Source: Paenibacillus cookii
GTDB lineage: Bacteria > Bacillota > Bacilli > Paenibacillales > Paenibacillaceae
DNA length: 64,000 nt
Reading direction: 5' to 3'
NCBI RefSeq assembly: GCF_018333375.1
Contig: NZ_BORW01000004.1
Span: 62,001 to 126,000 of the forward strand
Shown here: piece by piece, positions 50,214 through 59,543 of the stretch
Numbering within the stretch: position 1 is the first letter of the stretch
Layout: each line of letters begins with the position of its first letter
Notes under the pieces: generated by a model
Seen by the model: only the letters and a program-made list of their open reading frames with translations
What the model was told of the DNA's origin: nothing
Database searches by the model: none
Translations under genes and position numbers: made by a program

Positions 50214-51189
50214 GCCCCGGAACAAACCGAAGCTGCTGGTGCTCGTCGGACCGACGGCCGTCGGTAAAACGCGGCTGAGCATAGAGCTGGCGAAAGAATG
50301 GAACTGCGAAATCATTTCCGGCGATTCGATGCAGGTATACCGGGAAATGGATATCGGCACCGCCAAAATCGCGAAGGAAGAGATGGAGGGAATCCCCCAT
50401 CATCTGATCGATATCCACAACCCGGACGAGCCGTATTCCGTGGCCGAGTTTCAAGAGGAATGCCACCGCCTCATCCAGGAAATCCATGGGCGGGGCAAGC
50501 TGCCTTTTATCGTCGGCGGAACCGGCTTGTACGTCGAATCGGTCTGCTACGACTATCGGTTTGCCCAGGTGGGGGAAGACAAAGCTTTTCGGGACGAACA
50601 GATGGCATTCGCCGAAAAAAATGGGGCGGAAGCGCTGCATGCCAAACTGAAGGCGGTAGATCCGGCCAGCGCGGAAAAACTCCATCCCAACGACCAGAGA
50701 CGAATTATTAGGGCTTTGGAAATCTTTCATTTGACGGGCATCCCCCTATCGTCCCAACTTGAGGGGCAAACCCGGGAGTCTCCTTACCGATTATGCCTGC
50801 TCGGTTTGACAATGGATAGGCAAATGCTATATAAACGTATTGAAGCCCGCATTGACGAAATGCTGAAGCAGGGTTTGGTAGAAGAAGTGTCTTCGCTGCT
50901 GAACAAGGGCTACGGAACCGACCTGGTCTCGATGCAGGGGCTGGGTTACAAACAGATCGCAAGCTATCTTCAAGGTCGCGAATCCCTCGAAGACGCTGTT
51001 GCGGTCCTCAAGAGAGACACCCGCCGGTTTGCCAAACGCCAGCTGTCCTGGTTCCGCCACATGAAGGAAATTTCATGGGTGGACGTCACGGAGCCCGTAA
51101 ATTTTTCTGCTAAAATGGCGGAAATCCGTGATATAATAGCAGGAAAGTTTCTCTCAAATCTTGAATATACTTCAAAACAATCTAAATGA
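50197..51189 (+). CDS. miaA: tRNA dimethylallyltransferase
   Basis: Adds an isoprenyl group to A37 of tRNAs reading UNN codons. 330 residues. P-loop LLVLVGPTAVGKTRLSIELA, ISGDSMQVYREMDIGTAK, HHLIDIHNPDEPYSVAEF, the IVGGTGLYVESVCYDY strand and RQLSWFRHMKEI. Start is a TTG at 50197 preceded by TATGGAGTGA, inside the methyltransferase 3' end (translational coupling). hfq follows 20 bases later. Confidence 0.97.
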   Translation: MTGINEPRNKPKLLVLVGPTAVGKTRLSIELAKEWNCEIISGDSMQVYREMDIGTAKIAKEEMEGIPHHLIDIHNPDEPYSVAEFQEECHRLIQEIHGRGKLPFIVGGTGLYVESVCYDYRFAQVGEDKAFRDEQMAFAEKNGAEALHAKLKAVDPASAEKLHPNDQRRIIRALEIFHLTGIPLSSQLEGQTRESPYRLCLLGLTMDRQMLYKRIEARIDEMLKQGLVEEVSSLLNKGYGTDLVSMQGLGYKQIASYLQGRESLEDAVAVLKRDTRRFAKRQLSWFRHMKEISWVDVTEPVNFSAKMAEIRDIIAGKFLSNLEYTSKQSK

Positions 51190-51209
51190 AACGTTGGGGG
51201 TACGGATAA

Positions 51210-51449
51210 ATGAACAAATCCATTAATATCCAAGATACATTCTTAAACCAGCTGCGCAAAGAAAATATCCCAGTGACCATTTTTCTCGTGAACGGATTTC
51301 AGATTCGCGGCACCATCAAAGCATTTGACAACTTTACCGTTGTCGTGGATACCGACGGTAAACAGCAGATGCTGTTCAAACACGCGATCTCTACGGTTAC
51401 GCCTCAACGCAATGTTTCATTGATGCAGGAGACGCAAAACGAGGGCTAA
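51210..51449 (+). CDS. hfq: RNA chaperone Hfq
   Basis: 79-residue Sm-fold protein that pairs small RNAs with mRNAs. Sm1: [20 protein letters not shown] with [19 protein letters not shown]; Sm2: [17 protein letters not shown] at 51210 after GGGGG. Standard place after miaA. A putative small structured transcript begins right downstream (51495-51592). Confidence 0.97.
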   Translation: MNKSINIQDTFLNQLRKENIPVTIFLVNGFQIRGTIKAFDNFTVVVDTDGKQQMLFKHAISTVTPQRNVSLMQETQNEG

Positions 51450-51494
51450 CGCCGGAATTTGAAACTTTTCTGGATGATTTTCGTTTAAGTATAT

Positions 51495-51592
51495 AGACAG
51501 CAAGGGGGAGCGGGGCGGCCGAACCGCACGCTTGCCGGAGATGTCTGTAGGCATAGAAAATGGAGCGGAGCAACCTTGACAAGGTTGTTCTT
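51495..51592 (+). ncRNA. Candidate structured RNA between hfq and the class A PBP gene
   Basis: Nested helices: AGACA (51495-51499)/TGTCT (51542-51546); GCAAG (51500-51504)/CTTGC (51531-51535); GCGG (51515-51518)/CCGC (51524-51527) with a CCGAA loop. A terminator hairpin AGCAACCTT-GAC-AAGGTTG and TTCTTTTC follow at 51569-51592. It may be a small RNA, the hfq 3' end or a PBP leader. No confident promoter was found. Confidence 0.4.
51566..51592 (+). terminator. Terminator upstream of the class A PBP gene
   Basis: AGCAACCTT-GAC-AAGGTTGT hairpin followed by TCTTTTC. Confidence 0.7.
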
Positions 51593-51638
51593 TTCATTCC
51601 AAAACCGAAAATCGTCCTAAAGGGAGTCAGGAGGCACC

Positions 51639-54329
51639 ATGGATAACAATAAACTGTCGCGGACGGGCAACAGAAACAAAGAACAACCGTCCAAGACGCC
51701 CAAAAAGAAGAAAAGAAAGCTGTCAGGCAAACGCATCTTTTGGACTTTGTTTTTTACGTGCGCCATTGCGGTATTTTGCGCATTGGCAGGGTACTTGTAC
51801 ATCTCCGTCAACGGGGAGAGGCTGTATCAGGCGAACAAGGACAAAATTTCGGTGCATGAAAACTCCAAGGTGTATGACCGCAACGGGAACGTGATGGGCG
51901 AGCTGTCGCTGCAAAAAAGCGACCCGGTCAACAGCGAGGACATTCCGAAGCTGCTCAAGGAAGCTTTTGTCGCGACCGAGGATAAACGGTTCTACGAGCA
52001 TAGCGGCGTCGACCTTTGGTCGATCGGCCGTGCGGCGGTCAAGGACATCATCGCCCGCTCCAAGGTGGAGGGCGGCAGTACGATCACGCAGCAGCTGGCG
52101 CGAAACATTTTCCTGACGCGCGACAAGACGTTTTTCCGTAAGGCGACGGAAGTGTCGATCGCGCTGGCTTTGGACCGGAATTTGTCCAAAGATGATGTTT
52201 TGACGATGTACTTGAACCGGATCAACTTCGGCGGCCAGATTTACGGCATCAAGGAAGCGTCGAAGTATTATTTCGGAAAAAGCGATTTGAATCAGCTGGA
52301 ATTGTGGGAGATGGCCACACTCGCGGCGATGCCGAAGGGGCCGTCGAAATACAATCCGCTCCGTAATCCCGAGCTGTCCATGCAGCGCCGCGCGGTCGTC
52401 TTGAACTTGATGGCCGAGCAGGGCTACATTACGGCCGAAGAAGCGGAGAAGGCGAAAAAGGTCGTTTACGACTACGAGCCGCCGAAGAAAAAGCAAAACT
52501 ACCAGAACTTTATGGATTACGTCATGAACGAAGCCGAGGATGTCACGGGCCTTAGCGAAGACGATCTGAACATCGGCGGCTATAAAATTTACACCACGAT
52601 GGACGCCAACGCCCAGAAAGTGCTCGAAAAAGAATTCGCCGATGCGTCGAACTTCGAGAAGGGCAAAGACGATCAGCTCGTGCAGGGCTCAATGGTCATC
52701 ATGAACCAGGAGAACGGCTCGCTCGTTGCGCTGCTCGGCGGACGCGATTATGAACGCAAAGGCTACAGCCGCGTCACGAACAGCCGCCGCCAGCCGGGTT
52801 CGGCATTCAAGCCGATCGTCTCTTATGCGCCGGCTATCGATTCAGGGGATTTTAACATGAATTCGCGGCTGAGCAACGAGAAACAGTGCTTCGGCAATTA
52901 TTGCCCGACGAACCTTCACGGGTATTCCAGCACGATCAGCATGGAAGACGCGATCACGAAATCGGAGAACATCCCGGCGGTATGGCTGCTGAACCAAATC
53001 GGCGTCAAAAGGGGATATGATTTCGCGACGAAGCTGGGCATTCAGCTGACGGAAGAGGACAAAAACCTGGCGATGGCGCTCGGCGGCATCAGCAAAGGCA
53101 CCAACACGCTGGAAATGGCGCAGGCATACGGGGCGTTCGCCAACGGCGGTACCTTCTATAAAGCTTATTCGATTAAAAAAATCGTGGACAGCGACGGCAA
53201 AGTTGTCTATGAACACAAGGACAACGGCGAACGGGTCATGAAAGAAAGCACGGCTTACCAAATGACCCAGATGATGCAAAACGTCGTCAACAGCGGTACG
53301 GGCCGCAAAGCCCGGATCGACAGACCGGTTGCGGGCAAGACGGGGACGACCCAAAGCGGGATCAAAGGTTACAAGTCCAACCGCGACGTCTGGTTCGTCG
53401 GCTACACGCCGGAACTGACGGCCGCCGTATGGATGGGTTACGACAAACCGGACAAAGACCATTTGCTCCATAACAGCAGTCCGCTTGCCGCGGCGTTCTG
53501 GGGCAAAGTGATGAAGCAGGCGCTTGAAAACTTCCCTGAGAAACAGTTTAAAGTGCCTGAAGATCTGAAGGTCAAAGAACCGGAACCGCCTGCACAAGAG
53601 TTGACCCTGCATGTCAGCGGGTTGATCGCAAGCTACAGTCCGGACACGCAAACCGTATCCTTATCTTGGAACGGTGAGAACAGCGATAAAGCCGTTTACC
53701 GCCTCTACCGCAAAGCGTCGTCCGAAGCGGACTTCTCGGTGCTGCAGGACGGCATTCCGACGACAAACATCGATGATATCGGAACGGTCGCCGGCGAAAC
53801 CTATGAATATTACGTCGTCGCCGTTTCTCCGGAAACCGGCCAGCAGTCCGATCCCTCTAACACGGTGAAAGTCACGATCGAGCCGCAGCCGGACGATCAA
53901 CTGCCGCCTCCGGATGAAAACACGGGAGATAACGGGCAAAACGGCGACGGAACGAACGGACAGGACCCTAACCAGGACGGCGGCTTCGATAACGGTCAAG
54001 GGAACGTTGATCAAGGCAGCGGCCAGGACCAAGGCAACGGCAATAACAGCAGCGGCACTAACGGTAACGGGAATCATGGCAACAACGGCAACAATAGCGG
54101 CAGCAACGATCATTCAAACGGTAACGGTAATGGAAACGGCAACGGTAACGGAAACGGTCAGCAAAGCGGCAATGACGGGTCCGGCTTCGGAAACGGTGAC
54201 TCGGGCGGCGTAACCGTACCGCCGGACGGCGGCGACGGCAGCACAACCGACCAGGGTAGCATCGAAAGTTTCCAAACCCCGGATAATACCGGTACAGTTC
54301 CGATTCAAAACGAAAGCAATAACCCGTAA
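51639..54329 (+). CDS. Class A penicillin-binding protein (PBP1A family, bifunctional)
   Basis: Polymerises and cross-links peptidoglycan. 896 residues: basic N-terminus (KKKKRKLSGKR), one membrane anchor (about 30-55), glycosyltransferase GT51 (ATEDKRFYEHSGVD; GGSTITQQLARN; KEASKYYFGKS), transpeptidase with SAFK (RQPGSAFKPIVSY), SEN (KSENIPAVW) and KTGTT. A fibronectin-III-like segment (about 650-745) and an Asn/Gly/Asp-rich tail of about 130 residues with NG repeats follow. ATG at 51639 behind GTCAGGAGG. The repeat tail probably spans or binds the wall. Confidence 0.96.
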   Translation: MDNNKLSRTGNRNKEQPSKTPKKKKRKLSGKRIFWTLFFTCAIAVFCALAGYLYISVNGERLYQANKDKISVHENSKVYDRNGNVMGELSLQKSDPVNSEDIPKLLKEAFVATEDKRFYEHSGVDLWSIGRAAVKDIIARSKVEGGSTITQQLARNIFLTRDKTFFRKATEVSIALALDRNLSKDDVLTMYLNRINFGGQIYGIKEASKYYFGKSDLNQLELWEMATLAAMPKGPSKYNPLRNPELSMQRRAVVLNLMAEQGYITAEEAEKAKKVVYDYEPPKKKQNYQNFMDYVMNEAEDVTGLSEDDLNIGGYKIYTTMDANAQKVLEKEFADASNFEKGKDDQLVQGSMVIMNQENGSLVALLGGRDYERKGYSRVTNSRRQPGSAFKPIVSYAPAIDSGDFNMNSRLSNEKQCFGNYCPTNLHGYSSTISMEDAITKSENIPAVWLLNQIGVKRGYDFATKLGIQLTEEDKNLAMALGGISKGTNTLEMAQAYGAFANGGTFYKAYSIKKIVDSDGKVVYEHKDNGERVMKESTAYQMTQMMQNVVNSGTGRKARIDRPVAGKTGTTQSGIKGYKSNRDVWFVGYTPELTAAVWMGYDKPDKDHLLHNSSPLAAAFWGKVMKQALENFPEKQFKVPEDLKVKEPEPPAQELTLHVSGLIASYSPDTQTVSLSWNGENSDKAVYRLYRKASSEADFSVLQDGIPTTNIDDIGTVAGETYEYYVVAVSPETGQQSDPSNTVKVTIEPQPDDQLPPPDENTGDNGQNGDGTNGQDPNQDGGFDNGQGNVDQGSGQDQGNGNNSSGTNGNGNHGNNGNNSGSNDHSNGNGNGNGNGNGNGQQSGNDGSGFGNGDSGGVTVPPDGGDGSTTDQGSIESFQTPDNTGTVPIQNESNNP

Positions 54330-54336
54330 GGCGGAT

Positions 54337-54372
54337 CAAGAGCCTCCCATCGTTTGGGGGGCTCTTTTTCTT
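54337..54372 (+). terminator. Terminator after class A PBP gene
   Basis: AAGAGCCTCCC / GGGGGGCTCTT with T-tract TTTTC. Confidence 0.85.
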
Positions 54373-54559
54373 TTTGCCGGAGAGGACTCCGGGCGGCGCC
54401 AAACCGTGAGGAAACGGTCAATCGCCTTGTCAAAGGAGAGGCATCCGCAGTTTTTTCTTCTACTTTAGCCTGCGGTTGCGCTATATTAATGGTATATATT
54501 TTGAGTGTGTTTCCTAAATGTGATAAGCTGAAGCTAACATATTGGAGAGGGAAATTTCC

Positions 54560-55117
54560 ATGAAACGAAAATTTGGAGATCGCGCGAACTGGCGCCGGAT
54601 TTCCCGCCGGCGTTTTGCCTGCCGTTATGTGGAAAGCGAGAAATTTACCGGCTACATAACGCTCTACACCATTTACAATTTAAAAGAGCCGCTGTGGAAG
54701 CATTATGGAACCCATACGTACCGGATTGCCGATAAAGGTTATTCTTGGCTGCAATATTTTCCGAAAAACAGCCATTATATCGTGACGGCCATGTTCGATG
54801 AACGCCAGGAAATCATACAGTGGTACATTGACACCTGCAAAACGCAGGGCGTGACCGAGCAGGGCGTCCCTTGGTTTGATGATCTGTATTTGGACATCGT
54901 CGTCCTGAGAAACGGAGAGGTATTTCTGCTGGACGAGGATGAGCTGGAGGAAGCGCTCGCCCGCGGCGTCATCACGAAGGAAGATTACATGCTGGCGACG
55001 ACAACGGCCAGGGAGGTATTGCATGCGATCAATGCCCATACGTTTCCGTATTTCCTGATGTCGTTGGACCATCGCAAGCGGCTGTTCGAGAATGGAGATT
55101 TCAGGAGGAAAACATGA
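54560..55117 (+). CDS. DUF402 family protein
   Basis: 185 residues from the ATG at 54560 (GGAGAGGG upstream). DUF402 signatures: KHYGTHTYRIADKGYSWLQY, VTAMFDERQEIIQWYIDTCK, PWFDDLYLDIVVLRNGEVFL and LLDEDELEEALARGVIT. Family members with this fold include nucleoside tri-/diphosphate phosphatases, but the activity of this branch is unproven. The stop overlaps the next start by 4 bases. Confidence 0.88.
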   Translation: MKRKFGDRANWRRISRRRFACRYVESEKFTGYITLYTIYNLKEPLWKHYGTHTYRIADKGYSWLQYFPKNSHYIVTAMFDERQEIIQWYIDTCKTQGVTEQGVPWFDDLYLDIVVLRNGEVFLLDEDELEEALARGVITKEDYMLATTTAREVLHAINAHTFPYFLMSLDHRKRLFENGDFRRKT

Positions 55118-55773
55118 ACGGTTATGAACAAGGAACTGTCGTCCTGACGAAAAAAAGGCGCTCCCCTTTGAAACTGGCGCTTGCCATCGTTGCGGCGATG
55201 ATCATCGCCGGGCTTTTGTGGTCCGGTTACGTGTATTGGAAAATGGACCGCGCGGCAAGCTCGGTCCTGAACGGGCCGCGCGACGTCGGCATCGTTTTGG
55301 GCGCCTCCATGTGGGGGGATGCCCCCAGCCCGGGGCTGAAGGAAAGGCTCGACGAAGCCCTGAAGCTGTACAATGAGAAGAAATTCAGCTATATGATCGT
55401 CAGCGGCGGATTGGACAAACCCGGCAATCAATATACGGAAGCGGAAGGGATGAGGAATTATCTCGTTCAGCATGGCGTTCCCGAATCGGCCGTCATTTTG
55501 GAAAATAAGGCGCGCAGCACTTACGAAAACCTGCTGTACAGCAAACAAATCATGAAAGAACGGGGATTCAAGAGTGCGGTAATCGTCACGCACCAATATC
55601 ACGGAATGCGCTCCAAGGATATTGCGGATTTTTTGGATTACGAGGATCCCAAGCTTGGCCTCACGGAGTCCAAAACGCTGCAAATGAAATACCATAAGCC
55701 GCGCGAGGTACTCGCCTATACCAAATGGAAGGTCGATGAGCTCCTGCTGTGGCTCGGCTGGAAAAAGGGCTGA
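55114..55773 (+). CDS. YdcF family membrane-anchored protein (DUF218)
   Basis: 219 residues with one N-terminal membrane helix (about 20-40) and an extracytoplasmic DUF218 domain: VGIVLGASMWGDAPSPGLKE, then YMIVSGGLDKPGNQYTEAEG, VILENKARSTYENLLYS and AVIVTHQYHGMRS. SanA/YdcF relatives act in envelope integrity. ATG overlaps the DUF402 stop (ATGA), so the two are translationally coupled. Confidence 0.92.
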   Translation: MNGYEQGTVVLTKKRRSPLKLALAIVAAMIIAGLLWSGYVYWKMDRAASSVLNGPRDVGIVLGASMWGDAPSPGLKERLDEALKLYNEKKFSYMIVSGGLDKPGNQYTEAEGMRNYLVQHGVPESAVILENKARSTYENLLYSKQIMKERGFKSAVIVTHQYHGMRSKDIADFLDYEDPKLGLTESKTLQMKYHKPREVLAYTKWKVDELLLWLGWKKG

Positions 55774-55852
55774 AACTGCTAATAACCGCCACCGAAGTAG
55801 AATACATTGAATAGAGAAACCATCTTGCGGAAGAATATGAGGTGATGGATGC

Positions 55853-56839
55853 ATGAACGGGCGTGTTGCGGCCGCGAACGGCCGGCCGGAAGGCAGGCCA
55901 TCCAGACAAATCAATGTGATTTTACGCAGCCAGGAGCCTCCTGTACTCAGCAGCGCCGTCCCGGAAAAGGAACCGGTGCCGGCGCAAAAAAACGTTGTAC
56001 AGCACACCTTGTACCAGGAAATTCAGAAAGAACTGGATAAGTTGGTAGGCCTCGAAAATATTAAGGAGTTCGTGTTTGAAATTTACGCCCTGTTGCAAAT
56101 CTCGCATATGCGCCAAGAAGCGGGCCTTGTGAGCGGAGGGCAAGTATATCATATGGTTTTCAAAGGAAACCCGGGAACGGGGAAAACGACGGTGGCGCGG
56201 ATCATCGCAAAGCTGTTCCAGAAGATGGGGGTGCTCAGCAAAGGGCACTTGATCGAAGTGGAACGAGCGGATCTCGTCGGGGAATACATCGGACACACCG
56301 CCCAGAAAACAAGGGATTTGGTTAAAAAAGCGCTCGGCGGCATTCTATTTATCGATGAGGCGTACAGCCTCGCCCGCGGCGGGGAAAAGGATTTTGGCAA
56401 AGAAGCAATCGATACGCTCGTCAAGGCGATGGAAGACCATAAAAACCAATTCGTGCTGATTTTGGCGGGGTATTCGGAGGAGATCGATTATTTTCTGCAG
56501 ACGAATCCGGGACTGCCTTCACGTTTTCCCATCCAGGTAGAGTTTCCGGATTATTCGGTGGATCAGCTGATTCAAATTTCCGAACTGATGTCCAAGGAAC
56601 GGGATTATATTTTGATGCCGCAGGCGATCATGAAGCTTAGGCAGCACTTGATTCAGGAAAAAAACGAAACCGAGCATGCCTTCAGCAACGCCAGATACGT
56701 ACGCAACACGATCGAAAAAGCGATACGCAATCAGGCCGTCAGGCTGCTGAACGTATACGCGAATACGAATCCCGGGAAGCTTGAACTCATGACGCTCAGG
56801 ACCGAGGATTTCAAGCTGGAGACGAAAGGTTCGACGTAA
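55853..56839 (+). CDS. spoVK: Stage V sporulation protein K, AAA+ ATPase
   Basis: 328 residues of the CbxX/CfxQ AAA family. Walker A FKGNPGTGKTTVARI, Walker B GGILFIDEAYSLARGG, sensor 1 LILAGYSEEID and sensor/arginine region GLPSRFPIQVEFPDYS. The N-terminal 50 residues are basic and variable. ATG at 55853 after GAGGTGATGG. Needed for spore maturation in B. subtilis. Keeps the conserved position upstream of hflX. Confidence 0.95.
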   Translation: MNGRVAAANGRPEGRPSRQINVILRSQEPPVLSSAVPEKEPVPAQKNVVQHTLYQEIQKELDKLVGLENIKEFVFEIYALLQISHMRQEAGLVSGGQVYHMVFKGNPGTGKTTVARIIAKLFQKMGVLSKGHLIEVERADLVGEYIGHTAQKTRDLVKKALGGILFIDEAYSLARGGEKDFGKEAIDTLVKAMEDHKNQFVLILAGYSEEIDYFLQTNPGLPSRFPIQVEFPDYSVDQLIQISELMSKERDYILMPQAIMKLRQHLIQEKNETEHAFSNARYVRNTIEKAIRNQAVRLLNVYANTNPGKLELMTLRTEDFKLETKGST

Positions 56840-56883
56840 GGCTGGGAATGCTGTAAGGCTGCGGAAAAAGGGGCTCTTATTCA

Positions 56884-58203
56884 TTGGCACATACCACATA
56901 TGACACGAATATGACCATACGCGACCGGGCGGTGCTGGTCAGCCTCGTCACGGACGAGGTCAAACGATCGGGCATCAACCCGGAGCATTCGCTGCAGGAA
57001 CTTGTCAGCTTGGCCGAAACGGCCGGCGTCGAGGTGCTGGACGTGATTCCCCAAAACCGCGACGTGCCGGATGCCCGCTGGCTGATCGGAAAAGGCAAGG
57101 TGGAGGAACTGCGCCAGGCGATTCTTGCCGTGCAAGCAAACACCGCGATTTTCGATCATGATCTTTCGGGCGCGCAGGTCCGCAATTTGGAGCAGAGCCT
57201 GGACGTCAAAATCATCGACCGCACGCAGCTTATTTTGGATATTTTTGCGCAGCGCGCCAAAACGCGCGAAGGCATCATTCAGGTGGAGCTGGCACAGCTA
57301 TCCTACCTGCTTCCGCGCCTGTCCGGCCACGGCAAAAATTTGTCGCGGCTCGGCGGGGGCATCGGGACGAGAGGCCCGGGGGAAAGCAAGCTCGAAACGG
57401 ACAGACGCCATATTCGCAGCCGCATCGGCGACTTGAAAAGGCAGCTTGAGGCGGTCATCAAACACCGCAAGCTGCACCGGGGCCGGAGGCAAAAAAGCGG
57501 CGCCATCCAGGTCGCGCTCGTCGGCTATACGAATGCGGGAAAATCAACCCTGCTTAAACAGTTGACCAGCGCCGATGTATACATCGAAAACCAGCTGTTT
57601 GCGACGCTCGATCCGACCTCGCGCACGCTGGAGCTTCCGGGGGGAAGCGAAGTCATTTTGACGGATACGGTCGGGTTCATCCAAAATCTCCCCCATGACC
57701 TTGTGGCGGCATTCCGGGCGACGTTGGAGGAAGCTAACGAAGCCGATCTCATTTTGCATGTCGTCGATGCTTCGTCTCCGATGCGGGAAGAGCAGATGAA
57801 GGTCGTCGATTCGATTTTGGAAGATTTGGGGGCTGCCGACAAACCGCAGCTGGTTTTGTTCAACAAAAAGGATGTTTGCACGCAAGAGCAGCTGGAGATG
57901 CTGCCTACCGGTCCCGGGCATTTGAAGATCAGCGCGTTGGACGAAGGCGATTTGCTTGCCGTGAAACAGGCGATCCAGGAACGTTTGTCCGGGGGAATCC
58001 TGTCGTTCCGGGTGCCTTCCGAGGATGGCAACGCCATGGCTTTGCTGTACCGGATCGGGGACGTTGTGGAGCAAAAATCCGAAGAACATGATATGATTTA
58101 TAAGGTACAGGTTCACAAACCCGATTACGATAAATGGGGGCATATGGTCGAACCTTATCTGATCAGGGATGAAACGGGAAAAAGCAGAGGGGAAATTCGA
58201 TAG
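56884..58203 (+). CDS. hflX: GTPase HflX
   Basis: Ribosome-associated GTPase that splits stalled ribosomes under heat stress. 439 residues. N-terminal HflX domain (RDVPDARWLIGKGKVEELRQ; DRTQLILDIFAQRAKTREG; GGGIGTRGPGESKLETDRR) and a GTPase domain with G1 VGYTNAGKSTL, G3 DTVGFIQNLP and G4 NKKD. Start is the TTG at 56884, weakly supported by AAGGGGC 11 bases upstream; the opening MAHTTYDTNMTIRDRAVLVS supports it. Confidence 0.96.
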   Translation: MAHTTYDTNMTIRDRAVLVSLVTDEVKRSGINPEHSLQELVSLAETAGVEVLDVIPQNRDVPDARWLIGKGKVEELRQAILAVQANTAIFDHDLSGAQVRNLEQSLDVKIIDRTQLILDIFAQRAKTREGIIQVELAQLSYLLPRLSGHGKNLSRLGGGIGTRGPGESKLETDRRHIRSRIGDLKRQLEAVIKHRKLHRGRRQKSGAIQVALVGYTNAGKSTLLKQLTSADVYIENQLFATLDPTSRTLELPGGSEVILTDTVGFIQNLPHDLVAAFRATLEEANEADLILHVVDASSPMREEQMKVVDSILEDLGAADKPQLVLFNKKDVCTQEQLEMLPTGPGHLKISALDEGDLLAVKQAIQERLSGGILSFRVPSEDGNAMALLYRIGDVVEQKSEEHDMIYKVQVHKPDYDKWGHMVEPYLIRDETGKSRGEIR

Positions 58204-58205
58204 AC

Positions 58206-59459
58206 ATGGTACAATTCGCAGAACAATTGGAACAATGGAAGGAAGCCGCGGAAGAGCGGATAACGGAGAGGTTTCGGCAGCTGGATCGCGTGATCGACCA
58301 CAATCAATGGAAGGTCATCGAAGCGTTCCAGAAGCATCAAGTCAGCGATTTTCATTTTGCAGGCTCGACGGGGTATGCTTATAACGACCGGGGAAGAGAA
58401 GTGCTGGATCTGGTATATGCGGACGTATTCGGGGCCGAAGCCGCCCTGGTGCGCCCGCATTTTGCTTCAGGCACGCATACGATTTCCACAGCTCTTTTCG
58501 GGGTATTGAGACCCGGCGATGAGCTGTTTTACATTACGGGGCGCCCGTACGATACGCTGCATAAGGTGATCGGCCAAAAAGGCGACGGGACGGGGTCGCT
58601 GAGGGATTTTGGCATCACGTACCGGGAGGCCGCCTTGACGGCGGACGGAGGCATCGACTGGGATGCGGTGCGCGCAGGCATCCATGAATCGACGAAGGTA
58701 ATCGGCATCCAGCGCTCGCGGGGTTATGATTGGCGCTCATCGTTTACCGTCGGCGAAATCGGCGACATGGTGAAAAAAGTGAAGGAGATCAAGCCGGACG
58801 TCATCGTGTTCGTCGACAACTGCTACGGGGAATTTACGGAAACGATGGAGCCGACGGAGGCAGGCGCCGACCTGATCGCCGGCTCGCTGATCAAAAACCC
58901 GGGCGGCGGCATTGCGGAAACCGGCGGGTATATTTGCGGCCGGCAGCATCTGGTGGACCTGTGCGCATACAGGCTGACCGCACCGGGCATCGGCAGCGAA
59001 GTCGGGGCCATGCTCGGGACGACGCGCGGCATTTACCAGGGGCTGTTTCTCGCGCCTACCCTTGTGGGACAAGCATTAAAAGGAAGTATTTTTGCGGCGG
59101 CCATGTTCGAGCAGGCGGGATTCGTCACCAAGCCGGCATGGAACGAAGCGCGAACGGATTTGATCCAAGCCATCTCGTTTAAAGAAGCCGGACACCTGAT
59201 CGCATTCGTGCAGGGCATCCAACGGGCAGCCGCGGTGGACAGCCATGTCGTTCCCGAACCTTGGGACATGCCGGGTTACGATCATCCGGTGATTATGGCC
59301 GCAGGGACGTTCATTCAGGGGGGGAGCTTGGAATTGTCCGCGGACGCGCCGATTCGAGAACCTTACATCGGGTATATGCAGGGCGGCTTGACCTATTCCC
59401 ATGTCAAGTTTGGGGTCATGTTGGCCTTGCAACGGATGATAGACCAAAAATTATTGTGA
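58206..59459 (+). CDS. Aluminium-resistance / methionine gamma-lyase family PLP enzyme (YnbB-like)
   Basis: 417 residues, fold-type I PLP enzyme. The PLP Lys is in GSLIKNPGGGIAETGGYI. Other marks: HQVSDFHFAGSTGYAYNDRG, ALVRPHFASGTHTIST and FVDNCYGEFTE. Starts with an ATG two bases after the hflX stop, so they are co-transcribed. The order hflX-ynbB-glnR-glnA matches B. subtilis. The reaction has not been fixed for this family; the aluminium name is historical. The GlnR operator overlaps its stop codon. Confidence 0.94.
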   Translation: MVQFAEQLEQWKEAAEERITERFRQLDRVIDHNQWKVIEAFQKHQVSDFHFAGSTGYAYNDRGREVLDLVYADVFGAEAALVRPHFASGTHTISTALFGVLRPGDELFYITGRPYDTLHKVIGQKGDGTGSLRDFGITYREAALTADGGIDWDAVRAGIHESTKVIGIQRSRGYDWRSSFTVGEIGDMVKKVKEIKPDVIVFVDNCYGEFTETMEPTEAGADLIAGSLIKNPGGGIAETGGYICGRQHLVDLCAYRLTAPGIGSEVGAMLGTTRGIYQGLFLAPTLVGQALKGSIFAAAMFEQAGFVTKPAWNEARTDLIQAISFKEAGHLIAFVQGIQRAAAVDSHVVPEPWDMPGYDHPVIMAAGTFIQGGSLELSADAPIREPYIGYMQGGLTYSHVKFGVMLALQRMIDQKLL

Positions 59460-59505
59460 GTTTTTCTGACATGTCATTGACGCGACAGATCAGGAAAGGT
59501 ACAAT
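59455..59505 (+). promoter_or_regulatory. glnRA promoter with upstream GlnR operator
   Basis: TGTGAGTTTTTCTGACA (59455-59471) is a perfect TGTNA-N7-TNACA GlnR/TnrA site. The promoter follows: TTGACG (59477-59482), 17 bases, TACAAT (59500-59505). The operator lies just upstream of -35, as at B. subtilis glnRA. Confidence 0.85.
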
Positions 59506-59543
59506 ATGAGTGAGAAAAGTTAACTGGAAGGTTGAGATGAGTC

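Noticed and set aside
53930..54180. Short iterated repeats resembling a CRISPR or minisatellite array
   Set aside because: They encode the in-frame Asn-Gly tail of the PBP, have no regular repeat-spacer pattern, and no cas genes are near.
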